A stretch of DNA of 64,000 bases from the NCBI GenBank assembly GCA_037043235.1, contig JAWRVZ010000030.1, positions 5,086,501 through 5,150,500 on the forward strand. The letters are read 5' to 3'. Under the pieces are notes generated by a model. The model did not search any database. It worked only from the letters and a program-made list of their open reading frames with translations, and was not told the DNA's origin. The position numbers and the translations under genes are program-made. This stretch comes from Rhodeus uyekii. Its lineage: Eukaryota; Chordata; Actinopteri; Cypriniformes; Acheilognathidae. Below, in pieces: positions 41,407 to 47,460 of the stretch. Numbering within the stretch: position 1 is the stretch's first letter; each line of letters opens with the position of its first letter.

Positions 41407-41493
41407 TCTCACTCACACATAGCACGTGTAGTAGTATGGCACCTCTCCTCCTCTGTTCTTTGGTGAAGATGTCCTCAGGAAACTCATGAATTG
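17298..41493 (-). CDS. slc24a3: slc24a3: K+-dependent Na+/Ca2+ exchanger NCKX3 (15 exons, 5' end missing)
   Basis: Membrane antiporter of the SLC24 family, expected at the plasma membrane, exporting Ca2+ with K+ in exchange for Na+. Fifteen exons, given high to low, join in one frame: 41493-41417, 41300-41226, 39178-39094, 38383-38280, 36224-36150, 32063-32038, 31890-31837, 27770-27628, 27530-27364, 23214-23004, 22830-22664, 22537-22423, 18782-18670, 18574-18509, 17408-17298. All introns are GT-AG. About 528 residues are encoded. Both alpha repeats are present: AAGSSAPELF with its Glu, and AAGTSVPD...GSNIFD with its Asp residues. The cytoplasmic loop is acidic. SLC24A3 is favoured over SLC24A4 by VLLKK, MVDELL..PHQLSF, the WFMITF segment and MGDMAVSNSIGSN. 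The N-terminal leader exon is not visible. The C terminus is shorter than in mammals, ending LFGQL. Confidence 0.93.
17779..17882. repeat. Solo Tc1-like end joined to an (AT)n microsatellite
   Basis: CAGTCATGGTCAAAATTGCT at 17779 matches the terminal repeat of the Tc1-like element at 23325. It runs directly into about 70 bp of AT repeats (17811-17882). The rest of the transposon is gone. Lies in the last slc24a3 intron. Confidence 0.7.
18125..18364. repeat. Dispersed cyprinid repeat in last intron
   Basis: GGTCACACTTTAGATTAGG onwards to TTTGGAACCCAAGGTGTTACC. A fragment of the same family (TTCACACTTTAGCTTAGGG) occurs at 26300, cut by a Tigger-like insertion. The following 18365-18478 is AT-rich with a tandem duplication of ATTATGTAATTAATCTGCAA. 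Confidence 0.5.
18509..18574 (-). CDS. slc24a3: slc24a3 exon 14
   Basis: Encodes VFINNKGLVYSVILLLASVF plus LT (22 residues), a membrane segment of the C-terminal half. Phase 0 at both ends; separated from exon 13 by a 95-bp intron. Confidence 0.93.
18670..18782 (-). CDS. slc24a3: slc24a3 exon 13 (second half of alpha-2 repeat)
   Basis: Completes a Gly codon and encodes MGDMAVSNSIGSNIFDILLG followed by LGFPWALRTLVVDHGST. The GSNIFD motif carries the Asp known in NCKX proteins to matter for K+ dependence. 113 nt, phase 1 in, phase 0 out. Confidence 0.95.
18836..18857. repeat. Short (GT)n microsatellite
   Basis: About eleven GT units about 50 bp upstream (in transcript order) of the exon 13 acceptor. 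Confidence 0.9.
18858..19579. other. slc24a3 intron, unique-looking sequence
   Basis: No gene or clear repeat beyond a short GT run near 19098-19110. Confidence 0.4.
19588..20374. mobile_element. hAT-type non-autonomous transposon 1
   Basis: Ends CATAGGTGTCAAACTCAAGG and the complement of CAGGGGTGTCAAACTCAA. The 8-bp target duplication ATGTACAG is intact at 19580-19587 and 20375-20382. The interior opens with GGCCCGCGGGCC-type sequence and shows no transposase. 8-bp duplication and the CAGGGGTGTCAAA ends are hAT hallmarks. Confidence 0.85.
20700..21053 (+). pseudogene. hAT transposase N-terminal remnant (BED-finger region)
   Basis: 117-codon frame starting MDTWLKTG, continuing to KKRKYSDSYIAFGFTWIGD and SPNPQCVV. 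This is the N terminus and the first part of the BED-type zinc finger found in ZBED5-like and Charlie transposases. The second Cys of the expected CVVC is lost and the frame then runs off. Just downstream (about 21055-21169) another frame gives KTKHRQRLDAENDLRVKL and ends AHPSH, the usual C terminus of the same protein. Everything between is deleted, so no active enzyme can be made. Confidence 0.8.
21100..21500. repeat. 174-bp tandem duplication at the 3' end of hAT 2
   Basis: The segment starting AAAACTGTCATCCATTAC occurs at 21100 and again at 21274 with few changes, including the last codons of the transposase remnant. A partial third unit of about 45 bp follows (GTATTTGTATTTAGTTGG). Confidence 0.85.
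21583..22422. other. slc24a3 intron with a dispersed repeat
   Basis: About 22100-22360 is a diverged copy of the common GTTAACATTAGTTA-type fold-back repeat. The remainder is AT-rich and unrecognised. Confidence 0.4.
22423..22537 (-). CDS. slc24a3: slc24a3 exon 12 (first half of alpha-2 repeat)
   Basis: Encodes VTIISYTLDIPDYIMGITFL followed by AAGTSVPDCMASLIVARQ. The AAGTSVPD motif with its ion-binding Asp is intact. Compared with the mammalian pattern GYTLGIPDVIMG, three positions differ (S for G, D for G, Y for V). 115 nt, phase 0 in, phase 1 out. Confidence 0.95.
22664..22830 (-). CDS. slc24a3: slc24a3 exon 11
   Basis: Encodes GYCARMKWFLSWPLGVLLYC, then TVPNCILPRW and WFMITFFASTFWIAIFSYLM, two membrane segments at the start of the second transmembrane cluster. 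167 nt; phase 1 in, phase 0 out. Confidence 0.93.
23004..23214 (-). CDS. slc24a3: slc24a3 exon 10 (acidic cytoplasmic loop)
   Basis: Begins RQRLLRESRTPVKTF, directly continuing the conserved ISE|RQRL junction, and ends with the acidic run NQPEEEDEDGDER and FNPLHIP. This is the poorly conserved large cytoplasmic loop. 211 nt; phase 0 in, phase 1 out. Confidence 0.92.
23534..24160 (-). pseudogene. Tc1 transposase pseudogene
   Basis: The longest open part, 23785-23534, contains WPIMSPDLNLIEHLRRDLK and EEWSKI, the last catalytic Asp-containing motif (normally SPDLNPIENLW) and the C-terminal helix of Tc1 transposases. Upstream sequence to about 24160 is recognisably the same gene but broken by stops and frameshifts. 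Not functional. Confidence 0.85.
24189..24724. mobile_element. Solo LTR 1
   Basis: 536 bp beginning TGTCACGACACG and ending GCAGTGACA (TG...CA with short inverted ends). Flanked by TGATG and TAATG, a 5-bp target duplication with one mismatch. No internal retroelement sequence. The 181-codon minus frame across it has no domain. Confidence 0.75.
24796..26222 (+). mobile_element. TACGAG-family Tigger-like element, copy 2
   Basis: Starts CAGTAATACTTTGGTTTACG and ends GTAAACCGAGGTATTATTG, flanked by TA. TACGAG occurs five times in the first 99 bases (24812, 24828, 24844, 24870, 24889). The variable core holds an inverted copy of the GGGGCACAAAGTAACGCGGGG element at 25163-25743. It begins 8 bases from the end of the Tc1-like element. 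Confidence 0.8.
25163..25743 (-). mobile_element. Nested GGGGCACAAAGTAACGCGGGG element, second copy
   Basis: Reverse-oriented relative of 5593-6416, ending GTGCCCCGCGCTCCCCTAG. Relative to the uninterrupted Tigger-like copy 4, about 40-50 bp of core (around the TGTCACGGTTCATGAA motif) is missing at the insertion point. Confidence 0.6.
26223..26300. repeat. (TA)n microsatellite
   Basis: About 78 bp of TA with one CATA interruption, starting at the TA target of the Tigger-like copy 2. Generates artefactual Ile-Tyr frames. Confidence 0.97.
26343..27236 (-). mobile_element. TACGAG-family Tigger-like element, copy 3 (inverted)
   Basis: Opposite orientation to copy 2, 120 bp away: starts CAGTAATACCTCGGTTTACG and ends CGTAAACCGAGGTACCACTG, TA on both sides. 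The core is a GC-rich stretch of imperfect repeats (CGCGAGCTCCGG units, 26757-26870). Inserted into a dispersed repeat whose remnant is at 26300-26342. Confidence 0.8.
27364..27530 (-). CDS. slc24a3: slc24a3 exon 9
   Basis: Encodes PVVMVDELLISRPHQLSFPE and AGLRVMITPHFSPRTRLTMA to RMLISE, a conserved segment of the cytoplasmic loop that identifies the SLC24A3/4 subgroup, with PHQLSF favouring A3. 167 nt; phase 1 in, phase 0 out. Confidence 0.95.
27628..27770 (-). CDS. slc24a3: slc24a3 exon 8
   Basis: Encodes FNSQIGSFVQRSC to CNTSMVLLKK, the first part of the cytoplasmic loop. The VLLKK end matches SLC24A3. Only 97 bp of intron separates it from exon 9. 143 nt; phase 2 in, phase 1 out. Confidence 0.92.
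27771..28413. other. slc24a3 intron, non-coding
   Basis: No recognisable repeat or gene. Confidence 0.4.
28414..28812 (+). mobile_element. Solo LTR 2
   Basis: 399 bp starting TGTTATGATTTCGAG and ending CTTCGTTACA, flanked by a perfect 5-bp duplication TATGT (28409-28413 and 28813-28817). A TATA-like CTATAAAAGAC near 28558 and CATTAAAG near 28770 suggest + orientation, opposite to slc24a3. No internal region remains. Confidence 0.85.
29175..30025 (-). pseudogene. piggyBac-type transposase pseudogene
   Basis: Read on the minus strand from 30025 to 29175: an acidic start with ESDFEEEDE, then FQIIFRIIRFDNRDDRPARW, then KYGIKIWAACDATSS with KNQGMRVALHMTQGLV, then KRKLMMVGTI. These are the ordered conserved blocks of piggyBac/PGBD4-like transposases. 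Stops, frameshifts and a SINE insertion (29450-29600) break it. No terminal repeats could be found. Confidence 0.7.
29450..29600 (-). repeat. tRNA-derived SINE-like repeat
   Basis: On the minus strand GTAGCTCAGCCAGTAGAGC resembles a tRNA A box and GGGTTCAACCTC a B box, followed by the tail AAGTCGCTTTGGGTAAAAGC typical of fish SINEs. It lacks a tRNA 3' half and splits the piggyBac pseudogene. Confidence 0.65.
30055..30541 (+). mobile_element. 3' end of an L2/CR1-like LINE
   Basis: One frame reads SQRGTKSLSRTFSFTVPCWW then NNLPDFIWNAKSL and RQLKTNLF, the C-terminal tail of many fish LINE ORF2 proteins. The 3' end AAGTCGCTTTGGATAAAAGC followed by ATCTGCTAAATG is a shared LINE/SINE tail. 5'-truncated and inactive. 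Confidence 0.65.
30542..31836. other. slc24a3 intron, non-coding
   Basis: No gene or repeat I can name. Confidence 0.4.
31837..31890 (-). CDS. slc24a3: slc24a3 exon 7
   Basis: Completes a Trp and encodes WESMLLISMYGVYILIM plus two bases of a Lys codon, a membrane helix of the first cluster. 54 nt; phase 2 on both sides. Confidence 0.93.
32038..32063 (-). CDS. slc24a3: slc24a3 exon 6 (26-nt microexon)
   Basis: Encodes VIYDERVV plus two bases of Trp, between a TTCTTCAG acceptor and a GTAAGT donor. The family pattern (I/V)YDE..WWES across the exon 6/7 junction confirms it. Too short to show up as an open frame. Confidence 0.92.
32450..33560 (-). pseudogene. Degenerate DIRS-type retrotransposon relic
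   Basis: Nucleotide and peptide similarity to the DIRS element at 58296-63536 in the same orientation. Near 32850 the minus strand reads IRAHSTRSVALT, matching the tyrosine-recombinase HxxR motif. Near 32955 CCTCGTAGAGGGTGTTC and near 33384 TCCCCGGGCCTCAGCCCC align with the RT/recombinase junction region. Heavily mutated with internal deletions; no terminal repeats found. Confidence 0.65.
33780..34395 (-). pseudogene. Truncated Tc1-like transposon, second family
   Basis: Keeps the 5' end: terminal repeat (complement of CAGCTATGGCCAAAGGTTTT) with TA at 34396-34397, and on the minus strand KGFTGSKFASKSTIYRIIK then FKERDSVVVKASGRSKK, the helix-turn-helix region of a Tc1 transposase. The catalytic part and the other end are missing. 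Confidence 0.7.
34398..35215. other. slc24a3 intron, non-coding
   Basis: AT-rich; nothing recognisable before the solo LTR. Confidence 0.4.
35216..36120 (+). mobile_element. Solo LTR 3, next to slc24a3 exon 5
   Basis: 905 bp beginning TGTTACGTACGC and ending GAGGGACGTAACA, flanked by perfect 5-bp duplications CCCTT (35211-35215 and 36121-36125). Orientation is uncertain; a TTTAAAGGCC box near 35371 suggests +. Only 24 bases separate its right target duplication from the 3' end of exon 5. Confidence 0.88.
36150..36224 (-). CDS. slc24a3: slc24a3 exon 5
   Basis: Encodes TVALTWWPMFRDSLYYIFSV and LALIL, a membrane segment of the first cluster. 75 nt, phase 0 both sides, donor GTGAGTATA. Confidence 0.94.
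36225..38279. other. slc24a3 intron 4
   Basis: 2.05 kb of AT-rich sequence with no clear transposon. About 38040-38180 has imperfect repeats of AATTCTGACTTTTT, a known type of dispersed fish repeat. Confidence 0.4.
38280..38383 (-). CDS. slc24a3: slc24a3 exon 4 (alpha-1 repeat, second half)
   Basis: Completes a Gly codon, then VFITEGDVGVGTIVGSAVFN and ILVIIGVCGIFSRQ. Contains the GSAVFN motif of the alpha-1 repeat. 104 nt; phase 1 in, phase 0 out. Confidence 0.95.
38384..39093. other. slc24a3 intron 3
   Basis: Holds a fragment of an Angel-type repeat (TTGATGTTGTTCCAAACC near 38530). Otherwise nothing. Confidence 0.4.
39094..39178 (-). CDS. slc24a3: slc24a3 exon 3 (alpha-1 repeat, first half)
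   Basis: Encodes NLQLSEDVAGATFMAAGSSA then PELFTSLI; the Glu in APEL is a conserved ion-binding residue. 85 nt; phase 0 in, phase 1 out. Confidence 0.95.
39320..40898. mobile_element. MITE with CCCTTGTGAAAAAGAAGTG ends, copy 2
   Basis: Begins CCCTTGTGAAAAAGAAGTG and ends ACTTCTTTTTCACAAGGG. Larger than the copy at 16321 because a LINE remnant (about 39475-40240) lies inside. Located in slc24a3 intron 2. No target duplication confirmed. Confidence 0.55.
39475..40240 (-). pseudogene. LINE ORF2 C-terminal remnant
   Basis: The minus strand has EEVNEWKRCKYQEVVVECQM followed by RGWKAPCEPIDVGCRGFSG. The RGWK...(V)EVGCRGF pattern is typical of the C-terminal domain of several fish non-LTR retrotransposons. 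Frame is open for 141 codons but the element is otherwise broken. Family uncertain. Confidence 0.45.
41226..41300 (-). CDS. slc24a3: slc24a3 exon 2 of those visible
   Basis: Encodes AIYMFYALAIVCDDYFVPSL and EKISE: first membrane helix of the exchanger domain and the conserved CDDYFVPSLE motif. 75 nt, phase 0 both sides. Confidence 0.95.
41323..41406. repeat. (GATA)n-(GACA)n microsatellite inside a 116-bp intron
   Basis: Runs of GATA/GATG followed by GACA fill about 80 of the 116 bases between exons 1 and 2. The GACA end stops 10 bases from the exon 1 donor. Confidence 0.95.
41417..41493 (-). CDS. slc24a3: slc24a3 exon 1 of those visible
   Basis: Two bases complete a codon, then IHEFPEDIFTKEQRRRGAIL and LHVLC, the stretch just before the first exchanger helix. 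Acceptor CCCATTAG. An upstream exon ending in phase 1 must exist but I could not find one up to the end of the window. Confidence 0.94.
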
Positions 41494-41761
41494 CTAATGG
41501 GAAGATACAACATGGTATACATATGAAATCAATAGAAACAGTTGGGTTTGCTAGATTTTCAAAACTAATTTAGTTGAATGTGTGGTCGACTAGTTTCATG
41601 TTGAGGCAAGATATCCATTCTGGAGGAATATGAACTTTAATGATGGTAGAACCCAAATCTATTTATAGTAGCCCATCACCATGCAACTGAAACATCTCTA
41701 CTTCACACTCATAGGTCACAAACAATATACACAACCTAAAGAAAAAATACTTTCAATAATA

Positions 41762-43282
41762 CAGTGGAATCCGGTTATCCTCGGGGGTTGCAAAAAAGCA
41801 TTGAGATAACCGAGGATCGAGATAACCAACAGCCAATATGGCAATTTATTTGATGAAGCGATCGGCATGTTATAAAAATGTAAATACACTGTATATGTTT
41901 GCTAACAACAAAAGGCATATGTGCACCAACTAACAGCAGAGATTTACCAATATACAATAAAAAAAACACATTTGATTCTCGATACAAACCTTTAATTATA
42001 TTCTCCAACATTGCAAACACAATTTCGCTCACAGCGTAAACACAGTCACAACACGTGTAAACACATTCACTCATAACACAGTCATTTCTCTCTGACACAG
42101 TTCTGGAAAGTATTGCATTGTTAATATGTATTGTTAATATGGTTTCTGCATGTGTGTGTGTTCATCTAAGCCTCATACTCTTTGGTTGGTAACCTCTCGT
42201 CAATGTCAAAATATTTGAGAAAACCAATCAAATCAGTTGTGAGTGCTTTGGGATGGGGATGGGCTAACGGTAGCACTTGCTGCTCGTTGAGAAGCGTAAG
42301 AACGATATGTGCTTTCACTTCAGAGAGTCTCCAAAAGTCTCCAATAACTCCAGATAAAGTCGTTAAATTTGTCGCTAGTCGCTTTTTTTGAAAATGTGTT
42401 GCTAGAGTGGTCTGAATACTCGCTAAATATAGCAACAAAGGCACTAAGTTGGCAACATTATCCGCGAGTTCTTCTGCGGCTGTGCGGCACTGTACATGCA
42501 ACGCAAACTCAGTGCATGCACAGTGAACTAGGTACGATCATGAGTCATAAGATAACCATATGAAGTGGCAATTTTTTCCCTCTTTTTTGCTTGAGATACG
42601 AGCGTCTCTAAAAAGTACTTTGGCGCTTTTTGACGACGCATGCCTTACTTATTTTGAATGGGAGACAGAAACAAATTTCCCTCGATAGGCATTTCGTTAA
42701 AAGGTCTGCGCCAAGAGAAAGTGAAAGTGAGGGCAGTCAGGCGAAAAAAAGGGAAGAAAACGTAAGCTAAGTTCAGTTATGTTAATTTTATGTTAAGTTT
42801 ATGTTATGTTATGTTAGTTATGTAGTGTTTGTGTAAGTTACGGAATCAAGTGTCTGCGTACCAACACCCCTTCCTCCCTCCTCCCCACCTGCCGCTATTG
42901 TCTGTAAGAACTTATAATTAAAACCACATTTTATTTGATATCACACGAATCCTTATACTGTATACATGTACTATAATTGTGTGTGTTTGTGTGTCTATAC
43001 CAATAAAAAACAATTGTTTTTTTTCCATTACGGATCTGGAACGGATTCATTTGTTTTCTATTATTTCCTATGGGAAAACATGATTCTAGATACGAGCTCT
43101 GCCCTGGAACGGATTATGCTCGTATCTCGAGGTATTACTGTATTAGGGTTCGTCATAAAATAATCGATATAACCGATAAAAAAATGCTCAGATAAATAGG
43201 GAGTTTGGCAGTTCCACTTCAAAAACGTCAACATAATAGGGTTGACGAGTTAACCGTGAGTCCAGATAAGTGAACTCCACTG
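41762..43282. mobile_element. Tigger/pogo-like DNA transposon, copy B
   Basis: Paralogue of 3945-4855: starts CAGTGGAATCCGGTTATCC and ends GATAAGTGAACTCCACTG, TA on both sides. On the minus strand 42501-42166 is a 111-codon frame ending IGFLKYFDIDERLPTKEYEA, which may be a remnant of the transposase C terminus. A second TA-type element is nested at 42599-43140. Confidence 0.75.
42599..43140. mobile_element. Nested Tigger-like element with TACGAGC end
   Basis: Right end GCTCGTATCTCGAGGTATTA CTG followed by TA. The expected complementary left end is truncated: the element starts at TACGAGCGTCTC directly after host GCTTGAGA. The empty site is seen in copy A (GCTCGAGATATTAGGG near 4703). Confidence 0.65.
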
Positions 43283-44639
43283 TAATAAAAAAATGTCCAG
43301 TGACAATAATTTTACTTGCAACATACCATCTTGCTTAAATCTCATTCAAAAGCACACATGACCTGAAATCTCGTACATCATAAATGCAGTAGGCTAGAAT
43401 AATTAAGTATTTAAAGATTAAATAAAGATTCAAAAGCAAATGTACTTGGTAGATACATTTTATGTATAAATACATACGAGTACTAAGCAAGTCTTTTGAA
43501 TCACTTTTAGGAGATATTTTTGGAGCAATAAGTTAGTTCTCAGTTGTGTTTCACTTAAATAGCATTGCATCTACAGCAACCTAAGACTTTGAGCAATATA
43601 ATTTTCCACTGGGATGCTGCTTCACAGACTTCCTTAGAAAGAAGGACTTATTCTTTCTAAGAAAACAAACGCATGAACAGGGATAATTTTCTTTCTTGCC
43701 CTTTACATCCCATACAAAAACCTTTTCACCCCTTCACTTCACCCCTTCACTGTTTTATTTACAATATTTTCTTTTGCTTTCTCTCATTGAGTGACATTTT
43801 TTATTTTTCACGTTGCTTTCTTGCTCTTTTTGTCCTTCATTTCTTTTCCTTCGTCTTTCTTGTCATCTTTCCCTCCTCTTCTCTAGCCCAGTGTCAAAAG
43901 ACATTTTGGCTTTATGTAAATCGCTGAATCGTGCTGAAAAAACCTGCCTCCAATGAACGTCCTGACAAGTTGCCTCAGCGAAGGCAGTTACTATGGAGAC
44001 GTCTTCCCTAGGGCAGTGAATTGTTGACAAGCAGCGGCAGGAAGCCAATGGCAACAGAGTGAAAGTGAGAAACTGGGTGGAGGATATATCTTTCCCATGG
44101 ACTTGAATCAGGAAATATGGAAAAAAGGGAGGGACGATGAGATGACAAGCAACACAGAAGTGTAACTGCTAAAAATACTTCATTTCCCTCTCCCAGGGGG
44201 AAAGTCTTGGGGTTCTGTGAGAAAGACACACATATAAGATGGTGTTCGACTCCAACAAAAATAAAGGAAAGTGTGTAAATCAGCTTGCAGGGAAAGTGAA
44301 TTATTTTAAGGCAAACTATATAAAGGGAAAAGCTAGGTTAACGGAAACTTACACACTTGTTCTCGATGCTCTCTTTTTCCCAATTGTTTTTTAGTTTCAA
44401 CCTCACATAAAAACCAACTTGTCACTGCATGATTTGTAAACAAATGCATTTTAATTTTTTCTGATGTAGTAAACTTTCTCGGTACATCGCCCGTGTCTTT
44501 GGCCATTTTCACAAAACTTTCATGGCCCCCAGTACACTTAATTATATGATTATTTGAACATGCAATATATCAATGTTTAATTCAAACCTCACGCATTCTT
44601 TTTTTTTACTTTTTTTGACCAACACTTAAATTTGTGTAC
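43283..44639. other. Non-coding sequence upstream of visible slc24a3 exons
   Basis: No exon with family similarity found on the minus strand. Pyrimidine-rich stretch at 43760-43890. Probably the 5' intron of slc24a3. Confidence 0.35.
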
Positions 44640-44931
44640 GTTTTTTTCCTGTCTGTCTGGGTCTTCTTTGTCACTTCCTGTCAGTTGTGTCATTGTTTCA
44701 CTTTCTAAGTCTCATCAGCTGTTCCTCATCCTGTGTCTGCCTATATATTCCCTCCTGTGTTCATTTTGTCTTTGTCAGTTGTTAAAGTTTGTTTGCGGTG
44801 TTATGTCTCATGTGGATGTCTGCCTTGAAGTCTTTTAAGTTTATCATTAAAGTGAGTTTTGAGTCTAGGAATCCTGCCTTGACTGCGTCCTGTATCCACA
44901 TCCTAAACTTCCTGTCCATCGAAACGTAACA
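44640..44931 (+). mobile_element. LTR fragment
   Basis: Ends CATCGAAACGTAACA and contains CATTAAAGTGAG (possible poly(A) signal) and GTCTGCCTATATATTCCC (TATA-like), arranged like solo LTR 2. The left boundary and target duplication were not found, so it is probably truncated. Confidence 0.45.
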
Positions 44932-45771
44932 ACTATCTAGTGTAAGTGATAAATCCTGCTTGATATTTATGCTGGCTACTGTTTGCAAGCCACCACGGCA
45001 TCATACAGACTTTATCAAAGAATTTTCTGATTTTCTATCAGAGTTAGTACTGTTTGAAGATTAAGTCATAATTGTTGGTGTTTTTTTTGTATATCCATGT
45101 AGATAATGAAAAAGACACACTGGGACTGGGATTTAGATGAATTTTAAACTCTATTCGAGTTAGGCAACACATTTCAGGAGCCACACATTGTCGTAATCAT
45201 ATTTTAGATCTAATAATGTCACATGAAATCATTATTGATGCCGTTGAAATTCTGCAGCAGAGTAATGACATATCAGATCATTATCTAGTATAATGTACAC
45301 TCCATTTAGCCAAAGCTGCAAAACCAACTCCCTGTTACAAATATGGTAGAATCATCACTTTTTCCACTAAAGATTGCTTTTTAAATAATCTTCCTTATCA
45401 GTTTCATCTCCTCAGCATCCCAGATAGCTTAGAAGAAGTTGATGTTGCAACAGAAACCATTAACTCTCTCTTTTCTAGCACTTCAGAAACAGTTGCCCAT
45501 TTACGCTTAAAGAAGATTAAAGAAAATAGTCCACACTGCCCCTTAAGAGAGCAGCCAGAAAAATGGAACTGGAAGAAAATAAAGCTAGAGGTTTTTTGAC
45601 AGCAATATTGTAACTCACAACCAAAACATTGCATACAGAGAGGTCCTAAAACAGCTAGTGTTTGCTTATTTTTCTACCCTCTAAGAAAGAAAACAAATAC
45701 AACCCAAGTATTTATTTGATAAAGTGGCTAAATTAAGGAGCAATAAAGCTTCAACCCCAGATGCTTCTAAA

Positions 45772-46316
45772 TAGACATCGGGTGCAGCAATGTCACCCTC
45801 TAGCCTACGACTGGTTCCTCACAAAAGCTAAGCGGGGATGTGTGTGGTTGTTTCCTGGATGGGAGACTGATTGCTGCTGGAAGTGGTGTTAGGAGGCCAG
45901 CAGGGGGTGCTCACCCTCTGGTCTATGTGAGTCCTACCGCCCCAGTATAGTGACGGGGACACTGTACTAAAATGAGCACCGTCATTCGGATGAGACGATA
46001 AACCGTGGTCCTGACTCTCTATGGTCATTAAAAAACCCAGGATGTCTTTCGCAAGAGTAGGGGTGTAACCCTGGCATTCTGGCCAAATATGTCCATCATG
46101 GCTTCCTAACCATACCCTTTCTCTGATTGGCTGCATCATCACTCTGTCTCCTCTCCACCAATAAAGCTAGTTTGTGGTGAGCGTTCTGGCGCAATATGGC
46201 TGCCGTCGCATCATCCAGGTGGATGCTGCACTCTAGTGGCGGTTGAGGAGATTCCCCCTTCCATGTAAAGAGACTTTGATAAAGCGCTATATAAATGTAA
46301 TGAATTATTATTATTA
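45772..46316 (+). mobile_element. SINE3-type, 5S rRNA-derived SINE
   Basis: The head resembles 5S rRNA, including an A-box-like AAAGCTAAGCGGGG (45824) and the C-box GGATGGGAGAC (45857), the internal pol III promoter of 5S genes. The tail GATAAAGCGCTATATAAATG followed by ATT repeats closely matches the 3' end of the neighbouring L2-type LINE, whose machinery presumably mobilised it (inference; known for zebrafish SINE3). Inserted in the LINE host copy. Confidence 0.85.
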
Positions 46317-46853
46317 AACAGCACAGCAGTAATGATTTCATTAATTTCTTTACTTGCAATATTGATAATATTAGAGAGAAAATTACAACCATGCAACCGT
46401 CTACTACAGGATCGCATCACTTTTGCATCGTTGTGTCCCTGAGGAAAAATTCCACTCATTCATTGCTACAGGAGAGGAAGAGTTGTCTAATCTCGTTAAA
46501 TCATCTAAATCAACAACTTGTATATTATACCCTATACCAGCTAAGCTACTTAAAGAAATGCTTCCAGGGGATCTACCCGTGGATCACAAAGGTAGTATGG
46601 GTAGATTGCATGGAATTAACAAAGTAGACGTCAGCCCATCATCCGTCCTCACTATGAAATTTGCCACTTGATTGATGTACAGGGCAGCCAGTCTGACATC
46701 TGACCTTTTCTGTCACATGGGTCACCGCACATGTCTTCATAAATAAATACAATTTTCTTTGCATTTTTATTGTACGTAGATCATTTTGACTTGGTCACTT
46801 GGTCAAGTAACTCACAAGCCAAAAAAAGTGTGGGCACCCCTCTGCATAATTTC

Positions 46854-47460
46854 TGTAACACGTGATCCTGTCTGTGTCATCTCACTCCCTACACCTGTCT
46901 TGTAATCAATGTCATTATGTTTCACCAGCTCGGATCCATCGCACCCACCGGAGCCTGCCTGGCTCACCCCCCCCCGGCGCCGCCTGAACCGCCGGACCCG
47001 CCTGAACCTGCCTGGGTCATCCCTCCTTTCCCTCCTCCTGGACTCTGTTTTTTTTTTTTTTTTTTGATAAGTGTGTTTATTTTTTCTCGTGGGTTTTGAG
47101 GACTGTTTATTTTTTGAGTATCATGTTTACTTGGTTTTGCCGTGGTTCTGTTCTGTCCCCCTTCTAGTCCCCCGCCCACCCTCCGCAGGTGTCACCTGGT
47201 CGGCGCGAGGACGCGCCTACCGGAAGGGGGGCGTTATGTAACACGTGATCCTGTCTGTGTCGTCTCACTCCCTACACCTGTCTTGTAATCAATGTCATTA
47301 TGTTTCACCAGCTGTTAATCATCATGTGTCTCCATATATATTCCGTCATGTTCTTTAGTATTTGTCGGTTATTGCATGTTCGTGGTTCCGTTTATGCTGT
47401 CGTGTGTGGATGTTTTCTGTCTTTAAAATAAATCCTTGTTTACCGAAGTTCTGCCTGCCT
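46854..47460 (+). mobile_element. Gypsy-like LTR retrotransposon remnant
   Basis: The start of an LTR (TGTAACACGTGATCCTGTC, 46854-46930) joins directly to internal 3' sequence, then a purine tract GGAAGGGGGGCGTTA (47222-47236), then the 3' LTR starting with the same TGTAACACGTGATCC at 47237. Most of the 5' LTR and coding region are deleted. The 3' LTR stops near 47460 where LINE sequence resumes. Confidence 0.65.

Noticed and set aside
43863..44229. Candidate N-terminal exon of slc24a3 on the minus strand
   Set aside because: No hydrophobic leader followed by a conserved pre-helix segment, and no donor in the required phase.
45820..45900. Apparent 5S rRNA gene
   Set aside because: Only the internal promoter region matches; the body and tail are those of a SINE.
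46964..47179. Gly-rich minus-strand frame
   Set aside because: Reverse reading of the low-complexity C-rich 3' region of an LTR element.
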